Shown here: one piece after another, positions 8,697 to 16,126 of the stretch
Position numbering within the stretch: the stretch's first letter is position 1
Layout of the letters: every line of letters begins with the position of its first letter
Source: Pseudomonadota bacterium
GTDB taxonomy: Bacteria; Pseudomonadota; Gammaproteobacteria; Competibacterales; Competibacteraceae
Direction: 5' to 3'
Assembly (NCBI GenBank): GCA_018240295.1
Contig: JAFEGB010000149.1
Span: 1-40,580 of the forward strand
Length of the DNA stretch: 40,580 nt
The notes under the pieces: generated by a model
What the model was told of the DNA's origin: nothing
Database searches by the model: none
Seen by the model: only the letters and a program-made list of their open reading frames with translations
Translations under genes and position numbers: made by a program

Positions 8697-8960
8697 ATGT
8701 TGTCTTATGTCGATTGTGTCGGGTTCGCGGGCCTGACCGAAGACGAGATCGAAGCCATTGCCGAACACGAGCATGTACCGGAAATCGTCGCGGCCGAATT
8801 CGGCTGCTGCCTCTGCGAAACGATCGAGGGCGTGCCGCTGATGCGCCGCATCCTGCTCGATGACATCCGTCACGCCGAGGCGCACGGTGCCGTACTGCAC
8901 GCGCTGCATCTGCGTGCGGTGCTGGCGAAATTCGAAGCCGGTCACGAAGTGCTGCACTGA
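8697..8960 (+). CDS. Small protein of unknown function
   Basis: An 87-residue, mostly helical, acidic protein starting MLSYVDCVGFAGLTEDEIEA. The ATG is supported by GGGAGA about 7 bases upstream; an in-frame start 48 bases earlier is less likely. Notable features are AEHEHVPEIVAAEFGCCLCET, with three clustered cysteines (C-C-x-C), and several histidines at the end. I have the impression of similar short proteins in other proteobacteria but cannot name a family. No signal peptide. It lies alone between the divergent liuR and phaC. Confidence 0.75.
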   Translation: MLSYVDCVGFAGLTEDEIEAIAEHEHVPEIVAAEFGCCLCETIEGVPLMRRILLDDIRHAEAHGAVLHALHLRAVLAKFEAGHEVLH

Positions 8961-9010
8961 CCTCACGGCCTGTCCTTACCTGTAACGGAATCTTTGCCGA
9001 GTCGTCCCGA

Positions 9011-9039
9011 GTCGTGCCACCGTCCGCCGGTGGCGCGAC
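9011..9039 (+). terminator. Hairpin between the small gene and phaC
   Basis: A 12-bp stem (GTCGTGCCACCG with CGGTGGCGCGAC, including one G-T pair) encloses a 5-base loop. It lies about 50 bp after the stop of the preceding gene. No T-run follows, so it is either a weak terminator or a structured piece of the phaC leader. Confidence 0.35.
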
Positions 9040-9108
9040 TGCTGTCATGGTCCGTTGTCTTGAATCGCCCCATCCGCTGGCGTTTACTTGCCCGATGCCC
9101 GGCCGTTT

Positions 9109-9124
9109 GCGTTTACGTAAACGC
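9109..9124. promoter_or_regulatory. Palindromic operator upstream of phaC
   Basis: GCGTTTACGTAAACGC is a perfect 16-bp palindrome 32 bp before the phaC start. A further half-site, GCGTTTAC, lies at 9080-9087. In the register TTTGCGTTTACGTAAA it matches the liuR operator core at 12 of 16 positions with the same 6-bp spacing of CGT units. It is close enough to the start to overlap a promoter, which suggests repression. Confidence 0.55.
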
Positions 9125-9156
9125 CAAGCGCGCCGGGTCCTGCCGGAGGGGCGAAG

Positions 9157-10965
9157 ATGGGTGTGGCCGAGAAATTCGAAATCCAGGTTCCCGATCCGCT
9201 GGCGATCACCTCGACGCTGCACGACATCGTCGCCAGCGGGGATCGTCTGATCGGCAGTCTGTTCCGTGAGCGCATCCGCAAGCCGGTGCGCGTGCCGGAG
9301 TGGCTCGGCGATGAACTCGGCATCGGTCGCGCCTTCGGCGAGGCGACGCTGCGCCTGTGGCGCGATCCGCTGAAGCTGCTCGACCGGCAGACGGCGCTGT
9401 GGGTCGACAGCCTCGATCTGTGGGCCAGGACCTGCAGCGCGCTGTCCGGCACCCGCGTCAGCCCGATCATCCAGCCCGAACGCGGCGACCGCCGCTTCAA
9501 GGACGAGGCCTGGACCGAATTCGCGGTCTTCGATCACATCAAGCAGAGCTATCTGCTGAGCGCCCGCTGGCTGCTGGAAACCATGAAGGGCGTCGAGGAC
9601 ATCGACGAGCAGCACGCGCGCAAGGTCGAGTTCTACACGCGCCAGCTGATCGACGCCCTCGCTCCGACCAACTTCGCGCTGACCAACCCCGAGGCGCTGC
9701 GCGAGATCTTCCGCACCGGCGGCGAAAGCCTGCTGCGCGGGCTGCGCAACCTGATGCGCGACATCGAGCGCGGCAAGGGCCGGCTCAGCATCCGCATGAC
9801 CGACCTCGACGCCTTCACGCTCGGCGACAACATCGCGACGACGCCCGGCTCGGTCGTGTTCCAGAACGACATGATGCAGCTGATCCAGTACGCGCCGCTC
9901 GGCGACACGGTGCGCAGGCGGCCGCTGCTGATCGTGCCGCCGTGGATCAACAAGTTCTACATCCTCGACCTGCGCGACAAGAACAGCTTCATCCGCTGGG
10001 CCGTCGCGCAGGGCAACACGGTGTTCGTGATCTCCTGGGTCAATCCGGATGCCAGCTACGCGGCCCGCGGTTTCGATGATTACCTCGAACACGGCATCAC
10101 GGCGGCGCTGCAGGCCATCGAACGGGCGACCGGCGAGCGCGAGGTCAATGCCGTCGGCTACTGCCTCGGCGGTACGCTGCTGTCGGCGAGCACGGCCTGG
10201 TATGCGGCTGGCGATCATCAGCCGATCGCCAGCACCACGCTGTTCACGACCATGCTCGATTTCGCCCGGCCCGGCGAGCTGGAAGTGTTCATCGACGACC
10301 AGCAGCTCGATGCCATCGAGAGGCGCATGCAGAAGCAGGGCTATCTCGACGGCGCCGAGATGGCGTCGACCTTCAACATGCTGCGCGCCAATGACCTGAT
10401 CTGGTCATTTGCGGTCAACAACTACCTGCTCGGCAAGGATCCGTTTCCGTTCGACCTGCTGTATGGGAACTCGGATTCGAAGCGCATGCCGGCGGCGATG
10501 CACAGTTTTTATCTGCGCAACATGTATCAGCACAACCGCCTGCGCGAGCCCGGCGGCATCACGCTGTGCGGCCGGCCGATCGACCTGCATCAGGTGCGCA
10601 CGCCGGTGTATTTCCTGTCGGCGGTCGAGGACCACATCGCGCCGTGGAAATCCACGTATGCCGGCACGCGCCTCTTCGGCGGGCCAGTGCGTTTCGTGCT
10701 CGGCGGTTCCGGGCACATCGCCGGTGTCATCAACCCGCCGGCCGCGAAGAAGTACGGCTATCTGACCAGTCCGCGTCTGGAGCTCGACGCCGACGAGTGG
10801 CTGGCCACGGCCACGCAGACCGCCGGATCGTGGTGGCCGGACTGGGATGCCTGGCTGGATCAGCAGGATGCGACGCGCGTACCGGCACGCCACGCTGGCG
10901 ATGGTGCGCTCGCCGTGCTAGAACCGGCTCCGGGCAGCTACGTCAAGCGCCGGCTCGCGCGCTGA
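9157..10965 (+). CDS. phaC: Class I poly(3-hydroxyalkanoate) synthase PhaC
   Basis: PhaC polymerises (R)-3-hydroxyacyl-CoA into storage polyester on the granule surface. The 602-residue protein has the N-terminal PhaC domain and the alpha/beta-hydrolase core. The lipase-like box GYCLGG contains nucleophile Cys336. Asp492 (VEDHIAP) and His520 (GGSGH) complete the triad. Length and the lack of a phaE or phaR partner indicate class I, specific for short-chain monomers. The gene is alone, with its own terminator; phaA and phaB are not adjacent, although a biosynthetic-type thiolase lies 10 kb away. The palindrome upstream suggests control by the LiuR-type regulator. Confidence 0.96.
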   Translation: MGVAEKFEIQVPDPLAITSTLHDIVASGDRLIGSLFRERIRKPVRVPEWLGDELGIGRAFGEATLRLWRDPLKLLDRQTALWVDSLDLWARTCSALSGTRVSPIIQPERGDRRFKDEAWTEFAVFDHIKQSYLLSARWLLETMKGVEDIDEQHARKVEFYTRQLIDALAPTNFALTNPEALREIFRTGGESLLRGLRNLMRDIERGKGRLSIRMTDLDAFTLGDNIATTPGSVVFQNDMMQLIQYAPLGDTVRRRPLLIVPPWINKFYILDLRDKNSFIRWAVAQGNTVFVISWVNPDASYAARGFDDYLEHGITAALQAIERATGEREVNAVGYCLGGTLLSASTAWYAAGDHQPIASTTLFTTMLDFARPGELEVFIDDQQLDAIERRMQKQGYLDGAEMASTFNMLRANDLIWSFAVNNYLLGKDPFPFDLLYGNSDSKRMPAAMHSFYLRNMYQHNRLREPGGITLCGRPIDLHQVRTPVYFLSAVEDHIAPWKSTYAGTRLFGGPVRFVLGGSGHIAGVINPPAAKKYGYLTSPRLELDADEWLATATQTAGSWWPDWDAWLDQQDATRVPARHAGDGALAVLEPAPGSYVKRRLAR

Positions 10966-11062
10966 GTTCCAGACTGCCTGATTCAGGTTCTGCCCTGTCC
11001 CACCGCCCGCAGCCATACGGTGCCCGCCGGCTCATAAGACCGGATGCCGCCGGCACACCGCA

Positions 11063-11100
11063 ACCGCCGCCTCCTTAAACCGGAGCGGCGGTATTTTTTT
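11063..11100 (+). terminator. Intrinsic terminator of phaC
   Basis: An 11-bp GC stem with one bulged C (ACCGCCGC, CTCC / GGAG, CGGCGGT) is followed by A and seven T. It stands about 100 bp after the phaC stop. This is a textbook rho-independent terminator. Confidence 0.92.
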
Positions 11101-11133
11101 GGCGCGCCGCACGCACGCATCGGATGCAGTTCA

Positions 11134-11172
11134 TAAAAAAATCCGGGTTCCGCGTGAACGGAAAACCCGGAT
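11134..11172 (-). terminator. Intrinsic terminator ending the small secreted-protein array
   Basis: Read on the minus strand, the stem ATCCGGGTT..CCG/CGG..AACCCGGAT (11141-11172, two-base bulge) is followed by a run of seven T. It lies 28 bp after the stop of the last array gene and closes that transcription unit. It stands back to back with the phaC terminator. Confidence 0.9.
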
Positions 11173-11199
11173 CGGGAGAAAGGAAGTCAGGCAGGGCGA

Positions 11200-11469
11200 T
11201 CAGCAGACGCCGGCGTGGCTGTTGCTGCCGTCGCGCGGATTCAGCGCATACGGCTCGACGCAGAATTCCGTCCCGCTGCCGGTTGCGCGCATGCGTTCAT
11301 CGATCGACGCAGCCGTGCTCATCCCGTACGGGTTCGGCTGCTTGTACAGGTAGTCGCTGGCGTTCGGGTTCCAGTCCGGACGCGGATAGGAGTCGCTGTC
11401 GCCGGCATGGGCAGCCGTGGCGGCGGCAAGGGTCAGCAGGCTGGCGGCGATGGCGGTCTTCAGATTCAT
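11200..11469 (-). CDS. Small secreted cysteine-terminal protein, array member E
   Basis: 89 residues. A standard Sec signal peptide (MNLKTAIAASLLTLAAATAA, cleavage after AHA) leaves about 67 mature residues. The mature part shares two motifs with its neighbours: YPRPDWNPNASD near the start, and ERMRATGSGTEFC towards the end. It then has 18 residues and a final Cys as the very last residue (SHAGVC). The two cysteines are the only ones in the mature protein and probably form a disulfide. GAGGA stands upstream of the ATG. I do not recognise the family. It is nearest to member C, with an almost identical signal-peptide coding sequence, indicating recent duplication. Confidence 0.85.
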   Translation of the reverse strand: MNLKTAIAASLLTLAAATAAHAGDSDSYPRPDWNPNASDYLYKQPNPYGMSTAASIDERMRATGSGTEFCVEPYALNPRDGSNSHAGVC

Positions 11470-11544
11470 GGCAGTGTCCTCGTGAGGCTTTCAGGCGGCA
11501 GGGCCGGCGCGGGCGACCCGGACCCGCGCCGTCATGGATGCGGA

Positions 11545-11829
11545 TCAGCAGGTACCGCCGAGCACGTTGCGGCCACTGCTCGGCTCCAGCGGGTACAGCG
11601 CCTGCTGGCAGTAATCGAAGCCGCTGCCGGTGGCACGCATGCGCTGGTCAAAGCCGGGGCTGCCGCTCTGCGTGACCGGGGCGCGCTGGTGCATGCCGTT
11701 ACCGGTCTCGGACGGATATTCCGGATAGGCGCCGGGCCGTGACCCGGTGTCGTACCGGTCCATGGCATGGGCAGCACCGGCGATGGACAGGGTCAGCAGG
11801 CTGGCGGCGATGGCGGTCTTGACGTTCAT
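11545..11829 (-). CDS. Small secreted cysteine-terminal protein, array member D
   Basis: 94 residues with the same signal peptide type (MNVKTAIAASLLTLSIAGAA, cleavage after AHA). The N-terminal P-x-W motif of other members is replaced by YPEYPSET. The C-terminal block is kept: FDQRMRATGSGFDYC, 19 residues, then a final Cys (VLGGTC). GAGGA lies 8 bases before the ATG. Between members D and E, an 8-bp hairpin (11506-11530) without a T-run fills the 75-bp gap. Role unknown; a periplasmic or extracellular location is inferred from the signal peptide. Confidence 0.83.
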   Translation of the reverse strand: MNVKTAIAASLLTLSIAGAAHAMDRYDTGSRPGAYPEYPSETGNGMHQRAPVTQSGSPGFDQRMRATGSGFDYCQQALYPLEPSSGRNVLGGTC

Positions 11830-11845
11830 GTCGGAGTCCTCGTTT

Positions 11846-11880
11846 GCCTCGGGGGGAAGGCTCGTGAGCCTCGGGGGGAA
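11846..11880. repeat. Short direct repeat between array members C and D
   Basis: GCCTCGGGGGGAA occurs at 11846-11858 and again at 11868-11880, a period of 22 bp. Between them lies the small palindrome AGGCTCGTGAGCCT. It probably reflects local duplication in the leader of array member D. Confidence 0.6.
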
Positions 11881-11933
11881 CGGAAACCGGCGCTGACAGC
11901 GACTCGCGGTGCGTCTTCAGCGCCGGTACCGGT

Positions 11934-12203
11934 TCAGCAGATGCCGGCGTGGCTGTTGTTGCCGCCGCGCGGATTCAGCGGATACAGCTCGGTGAGGCAG
12001 AAGTCGGTGCTGCTGCCGGTGGCGCGCATGCGCTCGTCGATCGAGGCGTTCGCGGCCCCGAGCGGTGCGGCCGGGCGGTGCAGGTGATCGCTGGTGGTCG
12101 GATCCCAGGACGGCTGCGGATAGGCATCGCGCTCGCCGGCATGGGCGATCGTGGCGACGGAAAGGGTCAGCAGGCTGGCAGCGATGGCGGTCTTGAGGTT
12201 CAT
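11934..12203 (-). CDS. Small secreted cysteine-terminal protein, array member C
   Basis: 89 residues; signal peptide MNLKTAIAASLLTLSVATIA with cleavage after AHA. The mature protein has YPQPSWDPTTSD, then DERMRATGSSTDFC, a 19-residue spacer (LYPLNPRGGNNSHAGI) and a final Cys. Member E is its closest relative: the ends SHAGIC and SHAGVC, and the motif ASIDERMRATGS, are shared. A GAGAAA lies upstream of the ATG. The protein is glycine-, proline- and asparagine-rich, with no membrane segment after the signal. No function can be assigned. Confidence 0.85.
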   Translation of the reverse strand: MNLKTAIAASLLTLSVATIAHAGERDAYPQPSWDPTTSDHLHRPAAPLGAANASIDERMRATGSSTDFCLTELYPLNPRGGNNSHAGIC

Positions 12204-12330
12204 GGTGGTTTCTCGTCTCTCGGGTGGGTTCGCGGGCTTGGATTCCCGGGGCTTGCAGGGCGATATGCGCTGCAGGGAGCGCGGCGGATGCGGCCGGGGC
12301 GGAATTTTTCCGGCCGGCCGCCGGCAGGGC

Positions 12331-12645
12331 TCAGCAGAAGCCGGTTGCGCCGCTGCGCTCGCGCTCGGATTCGTTCAGGAACACGTTGCAGAAGGTCGTG
12401 TCGTCGCCGACGCGACCGTTGTCGGCCGCCGGCCGGCGCGCCGGAGCCGCGTCCGGACTCGTCAGCGTCGGCAGGGCGGGGTCGGTGTCCCGCAGCGCCG
12501 GCGGCAGCTGCGGGGCGAGCAGCGCGGCGTCGCGGGACGGGACGGCGGCAGGCCCGGCGGCGAGGGCGATGCTGCCGACGGCACTCGCGAGCGCAAAGGC
12601 TGCGGGCAGGACGGCGCGGGCCAGGGAAGGGGCGAAACCTCGCAT
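12331..12645 (-). CDS. Small secreted cysteine-terminal protein, divergent array member B
   Basis: 104 residues. The N-terminus (MRGFAPSLARAVLPAAFALA, cleavage probably after SIALAAG) is a signal peptide of a different sequence from its neighbours. The mature part is proline/alanine-rich and lacks both the P-x-W and the RMRATGS motifs. It keeps the architecture TTFC, 17 residues, ATGFC at the very end. It is therefore a distant relative or a convergent member of the same array. GAGG lies about 9 bases before the ATG. Confidence 0.7.
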   Translation of the reverse strand: MRGFAPSLARAVLPAAFALASAVGSIALAAGPAAVPSRDAALLAPQLPPALRDTDPALPTLTSPDAAPARRPAADNGRVGDDTTFCNVFLNESERERSGATGFC

Positions 12646-12753
12646 GATTGGTACCTCGCAGAGGCAGTCCGTCGGGCGGGTAACGCCTGCTCCGATGCCG
12701 CTGCCGCGGCAAAGGTTCCCGCATCGGCCGGCGTGAACCGCTGCGGGAGCCGT

Positions 12754-13035
12754 TCAGCAGGCCTGCAGGGATGCATTGCGCCCGGCGTTCGGGTTCAGCG
12801 CGACGCGTGCCGCGCAGAGCTCGTGGCCGCTGCCGGTCGCGCTCATGCGTGCCTCGAAGCGGGTCATCGCGGCCGGAGCCTGCGACAGGCCGATCGGGCT
12901 GCCGTACACCGTCTGCTCAGGATTCCAGGACGGCATCGGCAGGCTGTCGGCTTCGCTGGCCAGCGCATTGACGCTGCCGGCGGCGGCAAAGCTGATCAGG
13001 GCGGTGGCGATCAGGGTGCGGATGTTCAGGTTCAT
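12754..13035 (-). CDS. Small secreted cysteine-terminal protein, array member A (first gene)
   Basis: 93 residues. The ATG at 13035 is preferred to one nine bases upstream because GGAG then has proper spacing. The signal peptide (MNLNIRTLIATALISFAAAG, cleavage after NALA) is followed by LPMPSWNPEQTVYGSP, RFEARMSATGSGHELC, an 18-residue spacer with LNPNAGRN, and a final Cys (SLQAC). It shares the P-S-W-[ND]-P and RM-x-ATGS motifs with C and E. As the first gene it follows a 361-bp gap that holds a sigma-54-like site and a dyad. Confidence 0.82.
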   Translation of the reverse strand: MNLNIRTLIATALISFAAAGSVNALASEADSLPMPSWNPEQTVYGSPIGLSQAPAAMTRFEARMSATGSGHELCAARVALNPNAGRNASLQAC

Positions 13036-13338
13036 GGTGCTCATCTCCGGTTCGGACTTCAGGGCAGGCGGATGGGATGGCGGCGGGCTTGCCGCGTCCG
13101 CAGCCGGCGCCTTCGGGCGTCCGGGCTGGGATGAACCGGTATGAGCAGGAGTGATGCCAGCCGGGGAAAAGCCGGTGTTCATTTCATCAGGTTTCTGATG
13201 TGGCTGGATTTTTTTGAGTGGATGGCAGCCGTTTTTCCCTCGCCGGCTGCGGGGCTCCCGGCCGTTGCCGCTGCCGGCCACGGCATGTCGCGGCGGCGGC
13301 AGTGGCCGGTCGCGGCCCGCGACCCGGCCGGGGCATGC
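13036..13338. other. Leader and promoter region of the secreted-protein array
   Basis: No gene is visible. Besides the sigma-54-like site at 13141-13160, the stretch has a perfect 6-bp dyad (CATCAG-GTTT-CTGATG, 13185-13200) and a run of seven T at 13210-13216 that is too far from the hairpin to be a terminator. I searched for NifA-type TGT-N10-ACA and found none. Confidence 0.5.
13141..13160 (-). promoter_or_regulatory. Sigma-54-like -24/-12 site upstream of the secreted-protein array
   Basis: Read on the minus strand, CTGGCATCACTCCTGCTCAT has the GG-N10-GC spacing, TGGCAT at -24 (5 of 6) and CTGCT at -12 (4 of 5). Transcription would start near 13133, giving a leader of about 98 nt. A dyad (13185-13200) lies about 60 bp upstream of that start and could bind an activator. 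In GC-rich DNA such matches also arise by chance. Confidence 0.38.
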
Positions 13339-13367
13339 AAAGAAAAACCCCGGCACGGGGGCCGGGG
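13339..13367 (-). terminator. Intrinsic terminator of the nifV-fix operon
   Basis: On the minus strand, a perfect 7-bp stem (CCCCGGC/GCCGGGG, 6-base loop) is followed by TTTTTCTTT. It stands about 30 bp after the stop of the ferritin-like gene. No comparable terminator is seen inside the operon. Confidence 0.87.
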
Positions 13368-13396
13368 CGATCGGAGGCGGAGTGCGCGGGGCGGGA

Positions 13397-13855
13397 TCAG
13401 ACCGACGCGCGCCGCTCCAGCCGGGCGAGCAGCGCGTTGACGTGGCCGACTTCCTCCTCGGCGAAGGATTCGGCGAAGCCGCGCACCTCGGCATCCGAGG
13501 TCTCGCGCGCGACGCGCCGGTAGAAGGCCTCGCTGCTGCGCTCGGCTTCGAGCGCGAGTTCCAGTGCCGCGGTCACGTCGAGGAAGCTGTCGACGCCGGC
13601 CCAGGCGGCGTCCTCGGGGCTTTCGCCCGGCCCCCATTCGTAGCCGTCCTCGGGCGGCTGCTCGACATCGCGGAACCCCGCGCGGTCGATGGCCTCGGCC
13701 TGATGCATGCGGGCGAACTCGGCCATCTGCCGGAAAAAGGCCGCGACCTCGGCGTCACCGAGCGCGCTCATCGAGTTGGCCAGGTCTTCGTAGCGCCCGG
13801 CGGCCGAGCCTTCGAGCGCGATCGCGTGGGCGAGAAAACGGTTGATGCAGTCCAT
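13397..13855 (-). CDS. Ferritin-like (rubrerythrin-type) diiron domain protein
   Basis: The ATG at 13855 is chosen because GGTGGAG stands 6 bases upstream; an in-frame ATG at 13900 would add 15 residues (Y-P-T-V-E-Y-F) but has no SD. The 152-residue, all-helical protein has the spaced glutamates of a four-helix diiron bundle: Glu15 in IALEGSAAGRYE, the MHQAEA helix, ALEAERSSEAFY, and EEEVGHVNALL with its Glu and His pair. Such proteins handle peroxide or iron. As the last gene of the nif/fix operon, it may protect nitrogenase or supply iron; that is inference. Confidence 0.82.
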   Translation of the reverse strand: MDCINRFLAHAIALEGSAAGRYEDLANSMSALGDAEVAAFFRQMAEFARMHQAEAIDRAGFRDVEQPPEDGYEWGPGESPEDAAWAGVDSFLDVTAALELALEAERSSEAFYRRVARETSDAEVRGFAESFAEEEVGHVNALLARLERRASV

Positions 13856-13970
13856 GAAGTACTCCACCGTCGGGTAGGAAAGGCGCGTCGCCGCGGCCAT
13901 GGATCGGCCGGCGACGGAAGCGGGACCGGGCGTGAGGATACCGGTCCAGCGTTTCGATTCGTGGTCCGGC

Positions 13971-14525
13971 TCAGCCCGCTGCGCTGCAGGCCCGGGCCAG
14001 ATCGGTGATCACCGAGCCGCCGACCTGGTCCTGCGGATCCAGCTCGTGCAGCTTCTCCAGCAGCGGTCCGGCGGCCTTCAGGCCGTGCAGCCGCAGCCGG
14101 ATGAAGGCCAGCGCCTTCAGGCTGAACAGATAGAAGCGGCCCGGGCCGTCGGACCAGTCCGCGGTCCAGTGGCGCAGTTCGTTCCAGCGCACCGGGAAGC
14201 CGCCCTGGCGGGCCGACTCGCCGAGCGCCATCAGCGCCACGCGTTCGGCATCGACCAGCCGCTTCTGGTGGAACAGGAACTTGTACAGCGCGAAGTACAC
14301 GGGCAGATGATTCGGTGCCAGCGCGTGCGCACTCCAGAGCAGGAACTCGCGGCGGGCCGGCTCGACGCCAGCCGCCGCCTGTTCGAGGTAGGCACCGGCA
14401 ACCGAGGCGGCATCGTCCGCTGCCGCCTCGCGCAGCGCCCGGAAGCCGGCGCCATCGGTGACGCCGAGTCCGAACGGGTACTCCGCGAGCGGGACCGCAC
14501 GCAGCGGCAGGGACGGGGTCAGCAT
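13971..14525 (-). CDS. Helical-repeat (TPR-like) protein of the fix operon, function unknown
   Basis: The 184-residue protein lacks a signal peptide and reads as a series of amphipathic helices. The middle (HALAPNHLPVYFALYKFLFHQ, LVDAERVALMALGESA) looks like TPR repeats. The C-terminal half has FSLKALAFIRLRLHG and LLEKLHELDPQDQVGGSVI. It starts 10 bp after the fixX stop and has GAGGA upstream, so it is cotranscribed with fixABCX. The position suggests a scaffold or assembly role for the Fix or nitrogenase proteins, but nothing in the sequence proves it. Confidence 0.8.
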   Translation of the reverse strand: MLTPSLPLRAVPLAEYPFGLGVTDGAGFRALREAAADDAASVAGAYLEQAAAGVEPARREFLLWSAHALAPNHLPVYFALYKFLFHQKRLVDAERVALMALGESARQGGFPVRWNELRHWTADWSDGPGRFYLFSLKALAFIRLRLHGLKAAGPLLEKLHELDPQDQVGGSVITDLARACSAAG

Positions 14526-14535
14526 GGCCTTGTCC

Positions 14536-14823
14536 TCAGCCGAACTTGAACAGGATGCCGTAGCCGCCGCGCGGGTATTCCCAGGCGACGTTGCGGAACT
14601 CCGAGCAGATCACCCGGCAGGTGCCGCATTCCAGGCAGCCGTCGGTGGTCAGCACCACATGCCGGCCGTCCTCGGCCTTGGCGTAGCAGGCGGCCGGGCA
14701 CAGATACGTGCAGTCCTGGGTACCGCATTCCGTGCACTTCTCCTGATCGATGATCTGGATGTGCGGGCGGCCTTCATCGACGCGGTAGCGGTTCTGGAAC
14801 AGCTTTTCCTCGACCTTGCTCAC
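14536..14823 (-). CDS. fixX: Ferredoxin-like protein FixX
   Basis: FixX carries electrons with FixC in the electron-bifurcating FixABCX complex. The GTG at 14823, overlapping the fixC stop (GTGA), is chosen over a GTG 15 bases upstream because GGAGGG stands 8 bases before it. The 95-residue protein has two cysteine clusters: Cys 30, 33, 38, 42 and 46, then 63, 66, 69 and 73 ([11 protein letters not shown]), consistent with [4Fe-4S] centres. [10 protein letters not shown] near the end is typical of FixX. Start-stop overlap indicates translational coupling to fixC. Confidence 0.95.
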   Translation of the reverse strand: MSKVEEKLFQNRYRVDEGRPHIQIIDQEKCTECGTQDCTYLCPAACYAKAEDGRHVVLTTDGCLECGTCRVICSEFRNVAWEYPRGGYGILFKFG

Positions 14824-16115
14824 CGGAATGCCCTCCACAGCTTGTAGGTGTCCTTCATCAGCCCGAACAGCGAGCGGTCCTGCACGAACGCGCCGAGCGC
14901 CGAGCGCTGCTTGGTCTTCTTGTCGACACCGTCGACGCGCAGCATGGTTTCGGCGGCGCGGTTGAGCAGGGTCGGGTAGGTGGTCAGGAACTGCTTCTCT
15001 TCGAGCAGGGCCGGCACGTGCTGGTACTTGCGCAGGTCCTTCATGACGAAGCTGTCGTTGAGCGCCTCGACGTAGGCCTGCAGGTTCGCGGCCGTCGCCG
15101 GCTTGCCGGCGGTCTTCAGCGCGATCAGCGTCTCGGCGGCCAGGCGGCCGCTGGTCATCGCCAGGTTCGAGCCTTCGCGGTGCACGGCATTCACGAAGCC
15201 GGCGGAGTCGCCGACCATCAGCCAGCCGTCGCCGGCGAGCTTCGGCAGCGCCTTGTAGCCGCCCTCGGGGATCAGGTGCGCGGCGTATTCCTTGACCTCG
15301 CCGCCGGCGATCAGCGACTTGATCGACGGGTGGTTCTTCAGGTCTTCGAGCAGCGTGTACGGCGACACGCCCGAGCCCTTGAAGTCCTCCAGCATGCAGC
15401 CGATGCCGATCGCGACCGACTCGCGGTTGGTGTACAGGAAGGCCGTGCCGGCCATGCCGCGGGTGATGGTGCCGGCGATCTCGATGACGACGCCTTCCTC
15501 TTCCTGGATGTTGAAGCGGCTCTCCAGCACGTCCTGCGGCAGGAAGTGGACTTCCTTGACCGCGAGCGCGACGTTCCTCGCCTCGATCTCCTCGCGCAGC
15601 CCGGCCTTGCGGGCCAGCAGCGAGTTGACGCCGTCGGCGAGGATCACGGCATCGGCGTAGATGTCGCCGCCGACGCGGTCGGTGCGCACGCCGACGATGC
15701 GGCCGGCGTCATTCTTCAGCAGCTCCAGCACCGTGGTCTCGTTGATGACCAGCGCGCCGGACTCCCTGACCTTGCCGCTGAACCACTTGTCGAACTGCGC
15801 GCGCAGGATCGTGTAGCGGTTCGGCCGTTCCTCATTGAAGGAGTCGGAGCGGTAGTGCGTACCGACGTGCGACTTGTCCTCCATGATCCAGATGCGCTGC
15901 TCGACGATGTGGCGTTCGAGCGGCGCGTCGTCGCGGAAGTCCGGGATGATGCGCTCCAGCGCATCGGCGTACAGGATCGCGCCCTGCACGTTCTTGGTGC
16001 CCGAGGTCTCGCCGCGCTCGATCTGCAGCACGTTCAGGCCGGCCTTGGCCAGGGTGTAGGTGGCGGCATTGCCGGCAGCGCCGGCCCCGACCACGATGAC
16101 GTCGAATTTTTCCAT
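14820..16115 (-). CDS. fixC: FAD-dependent oxidoreductase FixC (ETF-quinone oxidoreductase type)
   Basis: FixC accepts electrons from FixAB and delivers the high-potential share to quinone. The 431-residue protein starts with the dinucleotide-binding motif [19 protein letters not shown] (residues about 8-26) and has [19 protein letters not shown], the conserved FAD-proximal motif of the family. GGAGA lies upstream of the ATG. Fixed position between fixB and fixX in a nifV-led operon separates it from general ETF-QO, which is larger and carries its own iron-sulfur domain. Confidence 0.96.
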   Translation of the reverse strand: MEKFDVIVVGAGAAGNAATYTLAKAGLNVLQIERGETSGTKNVQGAILYADALERIIPDFRDDAPLERHIVEQRIWIMEDKSHVGTHYRSDSFNEERPNRYTILRAQFDKWFSGKVRESGALVINETTVLELLKNDAGRIVGVRTDRVGGDIYADAVILADGVNSLLARKAGLREEIEARNVALAVKEVHFLPQDVLESRFNIQEEEGVVIEIAGTITRGMAGTAFLYTNRESVAIGIGCMLEDFKGSGVSPYTLLEDLKNHPSIKSLIAGGEVKEYAAHLIPEGGYKALPKLAGDGWLMVGDSAGFVNAVHREGSNLAMTSGRLAAETLIALKTAGKPATAANLQAYVEALNDSFVMKDLRKYQHVPALLEEKQFLTTYPTLLNRAAETMLRVDGVDKKTKQRSALGAFVQDRSLFGLMKDTYKLWRAFR

Positions 16116-16126
16116 GGCGGTCTCCT

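Noticed and set aside
9078-9094. CTGGCGTTTACTTGCCC as a sigma-54 promoter of phaC
   Set aside because: The spacing between GG and GC is 9, not the required 10. The sequence is better read as part of the half-site plus palindrome.
13187-13216. Hairpin plus T7 run as a plus-strand terminator
   Set aside because: Nine bases separate the hairpin from the T-run, and no plus-strand gene ends nearby.
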